Source: an uncultured Eubacteriales bacterium (lineage in GTDB: Bacteria; Bacillota; Clostridia; Oscillospirales; Acutalibacteraceae). Taken from it: a stretch of 24,915 bases of DNA. Under the pieces are notes generated by a model. It did not search any database, was not told where the DNA came from, and was given only the letters and a program-made list of their open reading frames with translations. The DNA lies in NCBI GenBank assembly GCA_934486455.1, contig CAKSPR010000027.1, forward strand, positions 1 to 24,915, in the 5' to 3' direction. The stretch's first letter is position 1. Every line of letters begins with the position of its first letter. Positions 6,963-18,141 of the stretch are shown here, in pieces. Both the position numbers and the translations under genes were made by a program.

Positions 6963-8234
6963 ATGAAGGTAATGGTAATAGGTGGGGGCGGACGGGAACA
7001 CGCCATCATAAAAAAGCTTAAACAGAGTAAAGAAATAACCGAAATCTATGCTCTGCCCGGTAACGGCGGAATTGCGGAGGATGCAGTTTGCGTCGACATC
7101 GGTGCGACCGACATTGCGGCGCAGGTTGAATTTGCCGTTAAAAACAAAATCGATTATGCGGTGGTAGCGCCGGACGACCCGCTGTGCCTCGGCGGGGTTG
7201 ACGAGCTGACGAAGGTCGGTATCCCCTGCTTCGGCCCCGATAAAAAGTCCGCAATTATAGAGGGCAGCAAGGTCTTTTCAAAAAACTTAATGAAGAAATA
7301 CGGTATACCGTCGGCGGAATATGAGGTTTTCGACAGCGCCGAAAAAGCTCTCGGCTATCTTGAAACGGCGCCGCTCCCGACGGTTATAAAAGCAGACGGG
7401 CTGGCTCTCGGCAAGGGCGTGATTATTGCCGAAACGCGCGAAGACGCAAAGCGCGCCGTCCGCAGAATTATGGAGGATAAGGTTTTCGGCAAAAGCGGTG
7501 AAAAAATCGTTATAGAGGAATTCTTGAGGGGACCCGAGGTTTCGGTGCTCTCGTTCACCGACGGAAAGACCGTAATACCAATGGTTTCTTCAATGGATCA
7601 TAAGCGCGCGCTGGACGGCGACAAGGGGCTCAACACCGGCGGGATGGGCACCGTTGCTCCGAATCCTTATTATACTCCCGAGATTGCAAAGCTCTGTATG
7701 GAAACAATATTTTTGCCCACCGTTGAGGCAATGAACAAGGAGGGGCGCACATTTAAGGGCTGCCTTTATTTCGGTCTTATGCTGACAGCCGAAGGTCCGA
7801 AGGTGATAGAATACAACTGCCGCTTCGGCGACCCCGAAACGCAGGTTGTCCTCCCCCTGCTTGAAAGCGATCTTTTCACGGTTATGCGCGCCGTCACAAA
7901 CGGAACGCTGAGCCAAACCGAGGTGCGCTTTAAAAACGGCGCCGCCGCCTGTGTTATAATGGCGTCGGGCGGATACCCCGGGTCTTATGAAAAGGGCTTT
8001 GAAATTAAAATGGACGAGAGCGTTAAGGAAAGCATTTTTGTGGCGGGCGCCGAAAAGAAGGACGGCAGGCTTTTAACCTCCGGAGGCAGGGTTCTCGGAG
8101 TCACGGCAACTGCACCGACGCTTAAGGAAGCCCTTTCTTCGGCTTACGAAAAGGTCGAAAAAATTTCGTTTGAAAACTCGTTTTACCGCATGGATATAGG
8201 CCTGAAGGCGCTTGAATTCGGAAAGGAGAACTGA
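6963..8234 (+). CDS. purD: Phosphoribosylamine-glycine ligase PurD
   Basis: ATP-dependent joining of glycine to phosphoribosylamine (GAR synthetase). 423 residues, normal length. N-terminal MKVMVIGGGGREHAI, the ATP-grasp segments IKADGLALGKGVIIAE and IEEFLRGPEVSVLSF, the substrate loop LNTGGMGTVAPNPYY and the metal site YNCRFGDPETQVVLPLL are all intact. AAGGAG at 6951-6956 precedes ATG by 6 bases. It starts 13 bases after the transformylase and ends one base before purL. Confidence 0.97.
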   Translation: MKVMVIGGGGREHAIIKKLKQSKEITEIYALPGNGGIAEDAVCVDIGATDIAAQVEFAVKNKIDYAVVAPDDPLCLGGVDELTKVGIPCFGPDKKSAIIEGSKVFSKNLMKKYGIPSAEYEVFDSAEKALGYLETAPLPTVIKADGLALGKGVIIAETREDAKRAVRRIMEDKVFGKSGEKIVIEEFLRGPEVSVLSFTDGKTVIPMVSSMDHKRALDGDKGLNTGGMGTVAPNPYYTPEIAKLCMETIFLPTVEAMNKEGRTFKGCLYFGLMLTAEGPKVIEYNCRFGDPETQVVLPLLESDLFTVMRAVTNGTLSQTEVRFKNGAAACVIMASGGYPGSYEKGFEIKMDESVKESIFVAGAEKKDGRLLTSGGRVLGVTATAPTLKEALSSAYEKVEKISFENSFYRMDIGLKALEFGKEN

Positions 8235-8235
8235 T

Positions 8236-11200
8236 ATGGTATATCGTATATTCACCGAAAAGAAGAAAGAGTTTGCCGCAGAGGCGGCGGCGCTGCTTTC
8301 CGACATTAACAATCTTTTGCAAATCAAGGGCGTCAATTCGCTGCGTGTTATTAACCGATACGACGTTGAGAACATAACGGAGGAGCTGTTTGATTATGCG
8401 GTAAATACCGTGTTTTCCGAGCCGCAGCTCGACAAAACATATTCCGAGCTTGAAAACGACGGGGCGTCGGTTTTTGCGGCAGAGTATCTTCCCGGTCAGT
8501 TTGACCAGCGCGCGGATTCCGCCGCGCAGTGTATTCAGCTTATATCGAAGGGCGATCGGCCTCTCATTCGCACGGCGAAGGTTTATATGCTTTACGGCAA
8601 TATTACCGAGGATGAATTTAAAGCCGTAAAAAAATATGTTATTAACCCGGTTGAAGCGCGCGAGGCGAGACTTGAAAAGCCCGAAACGCTGGCTTTAAAA
8701 TATAATATTCCGAGCTCCGTGGCGACGCTTACCGGCTTCACCGGGCTAAGCAGCAGCGGTCTTGCGGATTTTGTGAGCGAATACGGCCTTGCAATGGACA
8801 CCGACGACATTGAATTTTGCCGGGATTATTTTAAATCCGAGCATCGCGACCCCACCATGACCGAAATCAGAATGATAGATACATACTGGTCGGATCACTG
8901 CCGTCATACAACATTTTTAACTCACATTGACGGCGCGGTTTTTGAGGATGAGCTGCTGCAAAAGGCATATGACGATTACCTTGCAATCCGCAAAGAGCTG
9001 GGTCGCACAAAGCCTGTATGCCTTATGGATATTGCCACCGTTGCGGTTAAGTATTTAAAATCAAAGGGCTGCCTCGACAAATTGGACGAGTCCGAAGAGA
9101 TCAATGCATGCACCGTTAAAATCACGGTGGAGGTCGACGGCTCAAACGAGGATTGGCTGCTGCTTTTCAAAAACGAAACGCACAATCACCCCACCGAAAT
9201 AGAGCCCTTCGGCGGCGCGGCAACCTGCATCGGCGGCGCAATACGCGATCCCCTTTCGGGAAGAGCATATGTTTACGGCGCAATGCGTGTCACCGGTGCG
9301 GCAAACCCGCTTAAAAAAGTGTCCGAAACGCTGCCTGGAAAGCTGCCGCAAAGGAAAATCGTCACAGGTGCGGCGGACGGTTATTCTTCATACGGTAATC
9401 AGATCGGTCTCGCAACCGGAATAGTTGACGAAATATACCACGACGGATATGCGGCAAAGCGCATGGAGATCGGCGCGGTTATTGCGGCGACGCCCGCCTG
9501 TAATGTCAGGCGTGAGACACCGGCTCCCGGAGATGTCGTCATACTTCTCGGCGGCGCAACGGGGCGTGACGGCTGCGGCGGCGCAACAGGCTCCTCAAAA
9601 TCCCACACCTTAAAATCGCTTGAAAATTGCGGTGCCGAGGTTCAAAAGGGTAACGCTCCCGAAGAAAGAAAACTGCAAAGACTGTTCAGAAACCCGATCG
9701 CCTGCCGTATGATAAAGCGCTGCAACGATTTCGGAGCGGGCGGTGTTTCGGTTGCTATCGGAGAGTTGGCCGACGGACTTGAGATCGACCTCAACGCCGT
9801 TCCCAAAAAATATGAAGGTCTTGACGGTACCGAGCTTGCAATAAGCGAGTCGCAGGAAAGAATGGCGGTCGTGGTATCCGAAAGCGATGCCGAGAGGTTT
9901 ATCGAACTGGCAAACACCGAAAATCTCGGTGCGGTTGCGGTGGCGGTCGTCAAAAAAGAGCCCCGCCTTGTAATGAACTGGAACGGTAAAACGATCGTCA
10001 ACATCAGCCGTGAGTTCTTGAATTCAAACGGCGCTCCGAAGCACATAACCGCCGAGGTTTCAAAGCCGCAGCCGTTCGATAAACAGATAAGCGGTTCTTT
10101 CACGGAAAATTACCTCGCCCTGGCAGACGATTTGAATATTTGCTCCAAGCGCGGCCTTTCGGAGCAGTTTGATTCAACAATCGGCGCCGGCACGGTGCTT
10201 ATGCCGTTCGGCGGAAAAAATCAGCTGACGCCCATACAGGCAATGGTTCAGAAAATCTCGGTCGAAAAGAAACACACCGACGACTGCTCGGTTATGTCCT
10301 GGGGATACAACCCGTTTATCACTGAAAAGAGTCCTTATCACGGCGCTTATCTGGCGGTTGTGGAATCGGTATCAAAGCTTGTCGCAACAGGCGCAGAATT
10401 CAAGGATGTTTATCTTACCTTCCAGGAATATTTCGAGCGTCTTAAAAAGGATAAAAAGCGCTGGGGAAAACCCCTCGCGGCCCTGCTCGGTGCTTTGAGA
10501 GCACAAATAGATCTCAAAACCGCTTCAATCGGCGGAAAAGACTCGATGAGCGGCAGCTTTGAAAATTTAGATGTTCCTCCGACCCTTGTTTCCTTTGCGG
10601 TCACAACCGATAAAACCAAGAACATAGTATCAAACGAATTCAAAAAAGCCGGCAACAAGGTCTTTTTGATAGCGCCGACCTACGGTGATGACAAATTGCC
10701 CGATAAGGATTCTCTTTCGGAGGTTTTCCGGCGGGTTACGTCTCTTTTGCGCTCCGGCAAGGCTGTTTCCTGTTATACGCCCACACTCGGCGGAATAGCC
10801 GAGGCGGTTATGAAAATGAGCTTCGGAAATTCACTCGGATTTAAATTCAGCGAAGGCCTTTCGAAAGAATTGATTTTCGGCTACTGTTACGGTGGATTTT
10901 TGCTTGAATCCGAAGGTGAAATCGAGAACGCGGTAAAAATCGGCGAGATAACCGACGAGCCTTGCATTTCCTTCGGCGGGGAGCAAATTGCTCTTGACGA
11001 CCTGCTCAAAACATATGAAAGCAAGCTTGAAAGCGTTTATAAATGCAATATAGAAAATCCGAAAACCGAAACGGAAACATTTTCTTATAAAACAGAAGCC
11101 CGCCATGCACCGGCAATAAAAACCGCCGTTCCGAAGGTGCTCATTCCGGTATTTCCCGGCACCAACTGCGAATATGACAGCGCAAAGGCTATGCGCGACG

Positions 11201-11925
11201 CAGGCGCCGAGCCGGAAATATTCGTTATAAACAACCGCACGCCCCAAAGTGTTGCAAAAAGCGTTGAGCTGTTCGCAAACAGTCTTAAAACCGCGCAAAT
11301 GGTGTTTATTCCCGGAGGATTTTCGGGAGGAGACGAGCCCGACGGCAGCGGAAAATTCATAACCGCCTTTTTCAGAAATGCCGCGGTTAAAGAACAGGTG
11401 ACAAATCTTCTTGACAACAGAGACGGGCTTATGTGCGGCATCTGCAACGGTTTTCAGGCTCTTATTAAGCTCGGGCTCGTGCCTTACGGCAAAATAATTG
11501 ATACCGATGAAAATTGTCCGACGCTTACATACAACACCATTGCACGCCATCAGTCAAAAATAGTCAGAACGCGGATTGTTTCAAATAAATCTCCGTGGCT
11601 TGCCGAAACCGAAGCGGGCGAAATATACAGCGTCCCGATCTCACACGGTGAGGGCAGATTTATAGCCGACGACAGGCTTATCAGACAGCTTGCCGAAAAC
11701 GGACAGATTGCAACCCAATATGTCGACGAAAGCGGAAAGGCCACCGGGGATATCCGTTATAACCCCAACGGCTCCTATCACGCAATCGAGGGCATAACAT
11801 CCCCCGACGGCAGGGTGTTCGGTAAAATGGGACATTCCGAAAGATACGCTCACGACCTTTATAAAAATGTTCCGGGAAATTATGATATTAAAATGTTCCT
11901 CTCGGCCGTAAAGTATTTTAAATAA
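8236..11925 (+). CDS. purL: Phosphoribosylformylglycinamidine synthase PurL (single-chain, clade II)
   Basis: Converts FGAR to FGAM using glutamine and ATP. 1229 residues, the single-chain form with fused glutaminase, so no purS or purQ is needed. Domains in order: N-terminal PurS-like/linker region (about 1-215), two PurM-like halves with DTYWSDHCRHTTF and the active-site HNHPTEIEPFGGAATCIGG (about 316-334), then a class I glutaminase from about residue 975 with FPGTNCEYDS, IPGGFSGGDEPDG, the nucleophile Cys1070 in CGICNGFQA and His1137 in SHGEGRF. The size and sequence resemble the shorter Clostridium/Streptococcus clade rather than the roughly 1295-residue E. coli form. AAGGAG at 8223-8228 lies 7 bases before ATG 8236; an upstream ATG at 8212 is rejected. 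Last gene of the operon. Confidence 0.97.
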   Translation: MVYRIFTEKKKEFAAEAAALLSDINNLLQIKGVNSLRVINRYDVENITEELFDYAVNTVFSEPQLDKTYSELENDGASVFAAEYLPGQFDQRADSAAQCIQLISKGDRPLIRTAKVYMLYGNITEDEFKAVKKYVINPVEAREARLEKPETLALKYNIPSSVATLTGFTGLSSSGLADFVSEYGLAMDTDDIEFCRDYFKSEHRDPTMTEIRMIDTYWSDHCRHTTFLTHIDGAVFEDELLQKAYDDYLAIRKELGRTKPVCLMDIATVAVKYLKSKGCLDKLDESEEINACTVKITVEVDGSNEDWLLLFKNETHNHPTEIEPFGGAATCIGGAIRDPLSGRAYVYGAMRVTGAANPLKKVSETLPGKLPQRKIVTGAADGYSSYGNQIGLATGIVDEIYHDGYAAKRMEIGAVIAATPACNVRRETPAPGDVVILLGGATGRDGCGGATGSSKSHTLKSLENCGAEVQKGNAPEERKLQRLFRNPIACRMIKRCNDFGAGGVSVAIGELADGLEIDLNAVPKKYEGLDGTELAISESQERMAVVVSESDAERFIELANTENLGAVAVAVVKKEPRLVMNWNGKTIVNISREFLNSNGAPKHITAEVSKPQPFDKQISGSFTENYLALADDLNICSKRGLSEQFDSTIGAGTVLMPFGGKNQLTPIQAMVQKISVEKKHTDDCSVMSWGYNPFITEKSPYHGAYLAVVESVSKLVATGAEFKDVYLTFQEYFERLKKDKKRWGKPLAALLGALRAQIDLKTASIGGKDSMSGSFENLDVPPTLVSFAVTTDKTKNIVSNEFKKAGNKVFLIAPTYGDDKLPDKDSLSEVFRRVTSLLRSGKAVSCYTPTLGGIAEAVMKMSFGNSLGFKFSEGLSKELIFGYCYGGFLLESEGEIENAVKIGEITDEPCISFGGEQIALDDLLKTYESKLESVYKCNIENPKTETETFSYKTEARHAPAIKTAVPKVLIPVFPGTNCEYDSAKAMRDAGAEPEIFVINNRTPQSVAKSVELFANSLKTAQMVFIPGGFSGGDEPDGSGKFITAFFRNAAVKEQVTNLLDNRDGLMCGICNGFQALIKLGLVPYGKIIDTDENCPTLTYNTIARHQSKIVRTRIVSNKSPWLAETEAGEIYSVPISHGEGRFIADDRLIRQLAENGQIATQYVDESGKATGDIRYNPNGSYHAIEGITSPDGRVFGKMGHSERYAHDLYKNVPGNYDIKMFLSAVKYFK

Positions 11926-11945
11926 GGCGCCGACGCCAAAAATGT

Positions 11946-11979
11946 AACGCCCCGCAGACCAAAAGGTCTTCGGGGCGTT
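11946..11979. terminator. Bidirectional terminator between purL and asnB
   Basis: AACGCCCCG-C-AGACC (11946-11960) pairs with GGTCT-T-CGGGGCGTT (11965-11979) around AAAA, with one mismatch. The + strand T run is short (TTT then ACAG); the - strand reads TTACATTTTTGG after the stem. Being between convergent units, it probably stops both. Confidence 0.75.
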
Positions 11980-12000
11980 TACAGCGCTTATGTTTATTTT

Positions 12001-13581
12001 TTATTTTCCGCTGTCGCCGTAGTTTGAAAGCACGCGGGCAGAGGGGTCGTTTACATCACAGCCCTCCCACGACTTGTTGGGCATCCAGAAATCCACAACC
12101 ATGTCGCTCTGACCGGGATAATATTTTTCGAAAAGCTCTCTGTAAAGCAGCGACTCCTTTGTAAAGGGGCGGGCGTGGGTATAAATCCTGCATTTTTCTT
12201 CAAATTCACCCTCGGTGTAGTAGCTTTCGGCGTATTCCTTAAGATAATCGACCATGGAATGTCCCACGGCGTCGGAAAAGGCCGCCTTTTCGCGGAAAAG
12301 AATGCCGTGGGGAAGATAATCCCCCTCAAAGGCATGGCGCAGAAGATATTTTCCCTTGCCGTATTTGTTCATCTTCTTTTCGGGATCGACCGACATGACA
12401 TATTTAACGAAATCCAAATCGCCGAAGGGCACCCTCGCTTCAAGTGAGTTTACCGAAATGCATCGATCGGCGCGGAGCACGTCGTACATATGCAGCTCCC
12501 GCACACGCTTTTCCGATTCCTTCTGAAACTCCTCGGCGCTCGGGGCAAAATCGGTGTACTTATATCCGAAAAGCTCGTCGGAAATTTCCCCGGTGAGAAG
12601 CACGCGGATGTCGGTGTGCTCGTGTATCCATTTGCATAGCAGATACATTCCCATGCTGGCGCGAATGGTGGTTATGTCGTATGTGCCGAGCAGATGAACC
12701 ACATGCTCAAGCGCTTCCAGCACATCCTCTTTTGTGATGATGACCTCGGTATGGTCGCTGCCGATATAGTCGGCCACCTGCTTTGCATATTTAAGGTCGA
12801 TGGCATCCTCACTCATGCCGATTGCAAAGGTTTTGATGGGAGTCTCGGATTTTCTTGCGGCAATGGCGCAGACAAGAGAGGAATCGAGTCCGCCCGAAAG
12901 CAAAAATCCCACCTTGGCGTCGGCGATAAGGCGCTTGTCGACGCCGCAGACCAGCTTGTCGTGGATTTTTTTGCAAACCGTTTCGAGATCGTCGAAGCAA
13001 ACCTCATCCACCGCCGTTATGTCGCAGTAGCTTATAAATTCCCCGTCTTTATAGTAGTGCCCGGGAGGGAAAGGCATAATTTTATCGCATATGCCTACCA
13101 GGTTTTTGGCCTCGCTGGCAAAAACCACGGCGCCCTTTTCGTCACAGCCGTAATAAAGGGGGCGTATACCGATAGGATCCCTTGCGGCAATATATTTTTT
13201 CGCCTTGCCGTCGTAAATTATAAGGGCAAACTCGGCGTCCAGCATTTTAAACATCTCGGTGCCGAATTCCCTGTAAAGGGGGAGCAGAATTTCGCAATCG
13301 GAATCGCTTTTAAAGGTGTATCCCTTGCTTTTGAGCATTTCACGGAGTCTGTCAAATCCGTAAATCTCACCGTTACAAACAATATAAGAGCCGTCAAGCT
13401 CAAAGGGCTGCATTCCCTCCTCGGTAAGTCCCATAATGGCCAGACGGTGAAATCCCAAAAGACCCTTGCCGGTATCAATGATACGGCTGTCGTCGGGTCC
13501 TCTCGAAATTGTTTCGTCAAAGCCCTTTTTAAATTTCTCCAAAACGGCACCGCCGTCGCAATAACCCATAATTGAACACAT
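12001..13581 (-). CDS. asnB: Asparagine synthase (glutamine-hydrolysing) AsnB
   Basis: Makes asparagine from aspartate, ATP and glutamine. 526 residues, close to E. coli AsnB. The class II glutaminase begins with the nucleophile Cys2 (MCSIMGYC), followed by RGPDD, GFHRLAI and VCNGEIYG. The synthetase domain has the PP-loop LLSGGLDSSLV, then LLTGEISDELFGYKY and LEARVPFGD. The frame is open upstream to 13791 but that stretch is the T-box leader; GGAGG (13589-13593) is 7 bases before ATG 13581, and Cys must follow the initiator Met. It lies downstream of amtB on the same strand, with its own tRNA-sensing leader. The product family and the AAC specifier agree. Confidence 0.97.
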   Translation of the reverse strand: MCSIMGYCDGGAVLEKFKKGFDETISRGPDDSRIIDTGKGLLGFHRLAIMGLTEEGMQPFELDGSYIVCNGEIYGFDRLREMLKSKGYTFKSDSDCEILLPLYREFGTEMFKMLDAEFALIIYDGKAKKYIAARDPIGIRPLYYGCDEKGAVVFASEAKNLVGICDKIMPFPPGHYYKDGEFISYCDITAVDEVCFDDLETVCKKIHDKLVCGVDKRLIADAKVGFLLSGGLDSSLVCAIAARKSETPIKTFAIGMSEDAIDLKYAKQVADYIGSDHTEVIITKEDVLEALEHVVHLLGTYDITTIRASMGMYLLCKWIHEHTDIRVLLTGEISDELFGYKYTDFAPSAEEFQKESEKRVRELHMYDVLRADRCISVNSLEARVPFGDLDFVKYVMSVDPEKKMNKYGKGKYLLRHAFEGDYLPHGILFREKAAFSDAVGHSMVDYLKEYAESYYTEGEFEEKCRIYTHARPFTKESLLYRELFEKYYPGQSDMVVDFWMPNKSWEGCDVNDPSARVLSNYGDSGK

Positions 13582-13630
13582 AATTATTCCTCCGGAAAAA
13601 AGTTTTGTCCTAAAGTTCAAAATAGCGATT

Positions 13631-13980
13631 AAAAGGGCGAGAAGTTGTTTTTGAGCCTTGTGCCGCTCTCTTGGACAGCGTGCTGTTGACCCGCAAAGCA
13701 TCGCATATCTCCCGCGGTGCCACCTTTTTTTGTTCTTCATTACGGCTTCCTGCCCTGCTTTTATAAGCATACGCATAAAGCCCTGCCGCATAACGGGCGG
13801 CCTCCGTCTCCCCTACTTGCCTTTAAAAAGAATTTACCCCCTTCCGCTCGGAGGGGATTCTTTTTTTAAGCTTTGGGTTTGAGGCTCATCGGGTGTTTTT
13901 CACAAGAGCTTTGCCGAGCGGCTTTCACCGTCCCGCTCTCGCTTTGGGTAATTTCTCCTGCTACTTTTCCCGACTCAAGC
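13631..13980 (-). promoter_or_regulatory. T-box leader of asnB, specifier AAC (Asn)
   Basis: Read on the minus strand. Stem I base: TTGAG-TCGGG (13978-13969) pairs with CCCGA (13893-13889) and CTCAA further on. Its 5' specifier-loop side has the AGTA motif (13965-13962). The distal part has AAGCGAGAGCGGGACGGTG, the AG-bulge and GGTG motifs typical of stem I. The 3' loop side reads GTGAAAAACACCC, placing AAC at 13897-13895 followed by a purine. A stem III-like hairpin lies at about 13825-13868. The T-box AGGTGGCACCGCGGG is at 13725-13711; its TGGC pairs with a GCCA acceptor end, so a discriminator G as in tRNA-Asn. Uncharged tRNA-Asn should favour readthrough. The likely terminator 3' arm is TCTCGCCC (13642-13635) plus TTTT, pairing with the CGGGAGA end of the T-box with one bulge and an unusually long loop. 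Confidence 0.93.
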
Positions 13981-14129
13981 GCCTTTAAAATTCAATTCAC
14001 TTTAAATAACCGACAATCTGTTTTTTTAATCGACCCGCCCGCCGCCGACGGTCGCAGGCAGCTAAAGCGGATCGATCCTTCATCTGTTAAATTTGCGCGG
14101 CCGCAGCGGCCGACACATTTTTGCAAAAG
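13981..14129 (-). other. Spacer between amtB and the T-box leader
   Basis: No gene seen. Just after the amtB stop a GC-rich hairpin (CGGCCG 14112-14107 with CGGCCG 14103-14098, loop CTG, outer TTTGC/GCAAA) could slow or end transcription, but no T tract follows it. I find no strong promoter for asnB: the best -35-like element is TTGTCG near 14015 without a clear -10. So asnB may be transcribed at least partly from the glnN-amtB promoter. Confidence 0.35.
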
Positions 14130-15857
14130 CTATTCCACATCCTGAAGGGCGTCGTAGCCCTCCTCGCCGGTGCGTACCTTAACAACATTCTCGACATCGT
14201 AAACAAAAATCTTTCCGTCGCCGATATGTCCGGTGTAAAGCACCTTTTTGGCGGTTTCGATAACGCTTCTGACAGGAACCTTGCTGACCACGATATCAAC
14301 CTGTACCTTGGGGAGAAGGTTGGTTTCCACAGGAACACCGCGGTAATACTCGGGCTTTCCTCCCTGCACGCCGTATCCGAGAACATGGGATACCGTCATA
14401 CCGGTAATTCCAAGCTCCTTCATGGCTGCCTTGAGAGCGTCGAAGCGGTTTTCCTTGCATATAATTTCGATCTTTGTAAACTTGGGACCTTCACCCTCGG
14501 CAAAGGACGGAACCTTTTTGACCGGTATTGCCTCTGCAACGGGGACATCCGCGGCGGTTGCCACAATGCCCTCGGCGGGAGCATAGGAGGAATACTGATC
14601 CACGGCGGGAACGAAATCGGGATATGCGCTGGGAAGACCGTGCTCGGAAATATCAAGTCCGGCAAGCTCGTCCTCGGCAGATGCGCGGATACCGCCGCAC
14701 TTTTTCATGATACCGAAGGTTGCAATCATCATGACCGTTGCATATGCGGCCACCGAAGCGAATCCGAGAAGCTGAAGTCCCAGCTGCTCGAAAGAGCCGG
14801 TATAAAAGAGACCCGAGAGGCCTGCGGGAGCATCGGGGTTTGCGAGAAGTCCTACGGCGATGGTTCCCCAGACACCGTTTGCCATATGCACACCCACGGC
14901 ACCGACGGGATCGTCGATGTGAAGCTTGAGGTCGAGCAGCTCGACAACAAGAACAACCAAAAATCCGGAAACAATTCCGACCACGGTAGCGCCGATTGCA
15001 TCAAAAGCATCGCATCCGGCGGTTACGCCCACAAGACCTGCGAGAGAGGCATTGAGACACATGGAAACATCGGGCTTGCCGTTTCTTATCCATGTAAAGA
15101 GCATGGTCGTGACGGTTGCAACGGAGGGGGCGATGGTGGTGGTAAGGAAGATGGAAGCAAGCTCGGAGGGGGTCTGAGCCGCCGCACCGTTGAATCCGTA
15201 CCAGCCGAGCCACAGGATGAACACACCGAGGGCTCCGAGGGTTATGGAGTGGCCGGGAATGGCGTTGACCTTAACCACCTTGCCCTTTGCATCTTTAACA
15301 TACTTGCCGATACGGGGTCCGAGCATTGCAGCGCCGACCAATGCGGCGATACCGCCGACCATATGAATGGCGCAGGAGCCTGCGTAATCGTGGAAGCCAA
15401 GCTGAGAAAGCCAGCCGCCGCCCCAGATCCAGTGAGCCTCTATCGGATAGATGAAAAGGGAGATAACTGCCGAATAGATGCAGTAGGAGGAAAACTTTGT
15501 GCGTTCGGCCATAGCACCCGAAACGATTGTTGCGGTGGTGGCGCAGAACACAAGGTTGAAAACAAAGTAGGAAGCATCGGTAAATCCGTCGGCCGGGCTT
15601 TCGATAAAGGCCTTGAAGTTTGCGAAAAGATCCATGTTGGGTATACCGATCAGTCCGAAAAGGGTATCCTCACCCATCATAAGGGTATAACCGAGAAGTG
15701 AAAAAACCACCGTGCCGATACAAAAATCCATCAAGTTTTTCATTATAATGTTGCCGGCGTTTTTTGCTCTCGTAAATCCGGTTTCCACCATTGCGAAACC
15801 GGCCTGCATCCAGAAAACCAGCGCAGCTCCGATCAAAAACCAAAATTCAATAGTCAT
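14130..15857 (-). CDS. amtB: Ammonium transporter Amt fused to a C-terminal PII domain
   Basis: Inner-membrane ammonium channel of 575 residues. Residues about 1-400 form the Amt fold with many membrane segments: MQAGFAMVETGFTRAKN near the N terminus, the pore histidines in AIHMVGGIAAL and GVHMANGVWG, and the conserved tail DELAGLDISEHG. A linker of about 45 residues rich in Ala, Val and Pro leads to a complete PII (GlnB/GlnK) domain at about 459-575, with ITGMTV, EYYRGV, LLPKV, GKIFVYDV and VRTGEEG. By alignment with E. coli GlnB the T-loop keeps Tyr46 and Arg47, but Tyr51 (the uridylylation site) is Val and Arg38 is Val. So the channel probably carries its own sensor plug that is not uridylylated. 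Starts 34 bases after glnN behind AAGGAG. Confidence 0.95.
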   Translation of the reverse strand: MTIEFWFLIGAALVFWMQAGFAMVETGFTRAKNAGNIIMKNLMDFCIGTVVFSLLGYTLMMGEDTLFGLIGIPNMDLFANFKAFIESPADGFTDASYFVFNLVFCATTATIVSGAMAERTKFSSYCIYSAVISLFIYPIEAHWIWGGGWLSQLGFHDYAGSCAIHMVGGIAALVGAAMLGPRIGKYVKDAKGKVVKVNAIPGHSITLGALGVFILWLGWYGFNGAAAQTPSELASIFLTTTIAPSVATVTTMLFTWIRNGKPDVSMCLNASLAGLVGVTAGCDAFDAIGATVVGIVSGFLVVLVVELLDLKLHIDDPVGAVGVHMANGVWGTIAVGLLANPDAPAGLSGLFYTGSFEQLGLQLLGFASVAAYATVMMIATFGIMKKCGGIRASAEDELAGLDISEHGLPSAYPDFVPAVDQYSSYAPAEGIVATAADVPVAEAIPVKKVPSFAEGEGPKFTKIEIICKENRFDALKAAMKELGITGMTVSHVLGYGVQGGKPEYYRGVPVETNLLPKVQVDIVVSKVPVRSVIETAKKVLYTGHIGDGKIFVYDVENVVKVRTGEEGYDALQDVE

Positions 15858-15891
15858 AAGACATACATCTCCTTAATTTTATCTTTTCTGC

Positions 15892-17988
<2,097 letters not shown>

Positions 17989-18012
17989 TTTCGTTCGCTC
18001 CTTTACTAAACT

Positions 18013-18085
18013 AAAAAAACGAGGAAGGGATCTAAAGCCGCCAAGCGCCGACTTTACGGTCAAGACCCCATTGCCTCGTTTTTTC
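18013..18085 (-). terminator. Terminator 2 in the glnN leader
   Basis: On the minus strand AAAAAACGAGG (18085-18074 region) pairs with CCTCGTTTTTTT (18024-18013); inside are GGGGTCT with AGATCCC and AAAGTC with GGCTTT. The closing arm ends in seven T residues. It lies 25 bases before the glnN start codon. Its 5' arm overlaps the hexaloop hairpin at 18061-18078, so both cannot form together. Confidence 0.75.
18061..18078 (-). promoter_or_regulatory. ANTAR-type hexaloop hairpin 2, glnN leader
   Basis: CGAGGC (18078-18073), loop AATGGG (18072-18067), GTCTTG (18066-18061): six pairs with two G-U wobbles. The loop has A at position 1 and G at position 4, the signature of RNA sites bound by ANTAR antiterminator proteins such as EutV. 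The hairpin uses the same bases as the 5' arm of terminator 2. The RNA target class is inferred; no ANTAR protein is encoded here. Confidence 0.6.
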
Positions 18086-18099
18086 GATATGCGATTTTT

Positions 18100-18141
18100 A
18101 AAAAAGAAAAAGGCGTCAAAGAGATTTCTCTCTAAGACGCC
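18100..18141 (-). terminator. Terminator 1 in the glnN leader
   Basis: GGCGTC (18141-18136) pairs with GACGCC (18117-18112), with inner AGAGA/TCTCT around GAAA, followed by TTTTTCTTTTTT. It begins about 18 bases after the -10 box, so most transcripts would end within the first 55 bases unless an antiterminator acts. Its 5' arm overlaps hexaloop hairpin 1. Confidence 0.85.

Noticed and set aside
10831..11550. 239-codon minus strand frame opposite purL
   Set aside because: Lies entirely within purL, which has intact glutaminase motifs in the other strand; composition is shadow-like.
12694..13575. 293-codon open frame on the + strand opposite asnB
   Set aside because: Antisense shadow of asnB with no family motif or plausible start site.
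13582..13791. N-terminal extension of asnB by 70 codons
   Set aside because: This stretch is the 3' part of the T-box leader; GGAGG and the required Met-Cys start place translation at 13581.
14121..15701. 526-codon open frame on the + strand opposite amtB
   Set aside because: Antisense shadow: the minus strand encodes an intact Amt-PII with recognisable motifs; the + frame has low-complexity Gly/His/Cys-rich composition and no ribosome binding site.
17989..18063. N-terminal extension of glnN by 25 codons
   Set aside because: It runs through the 3' arm of leader terminator 2 and the ribosome binding site; the family core starts at 17988.
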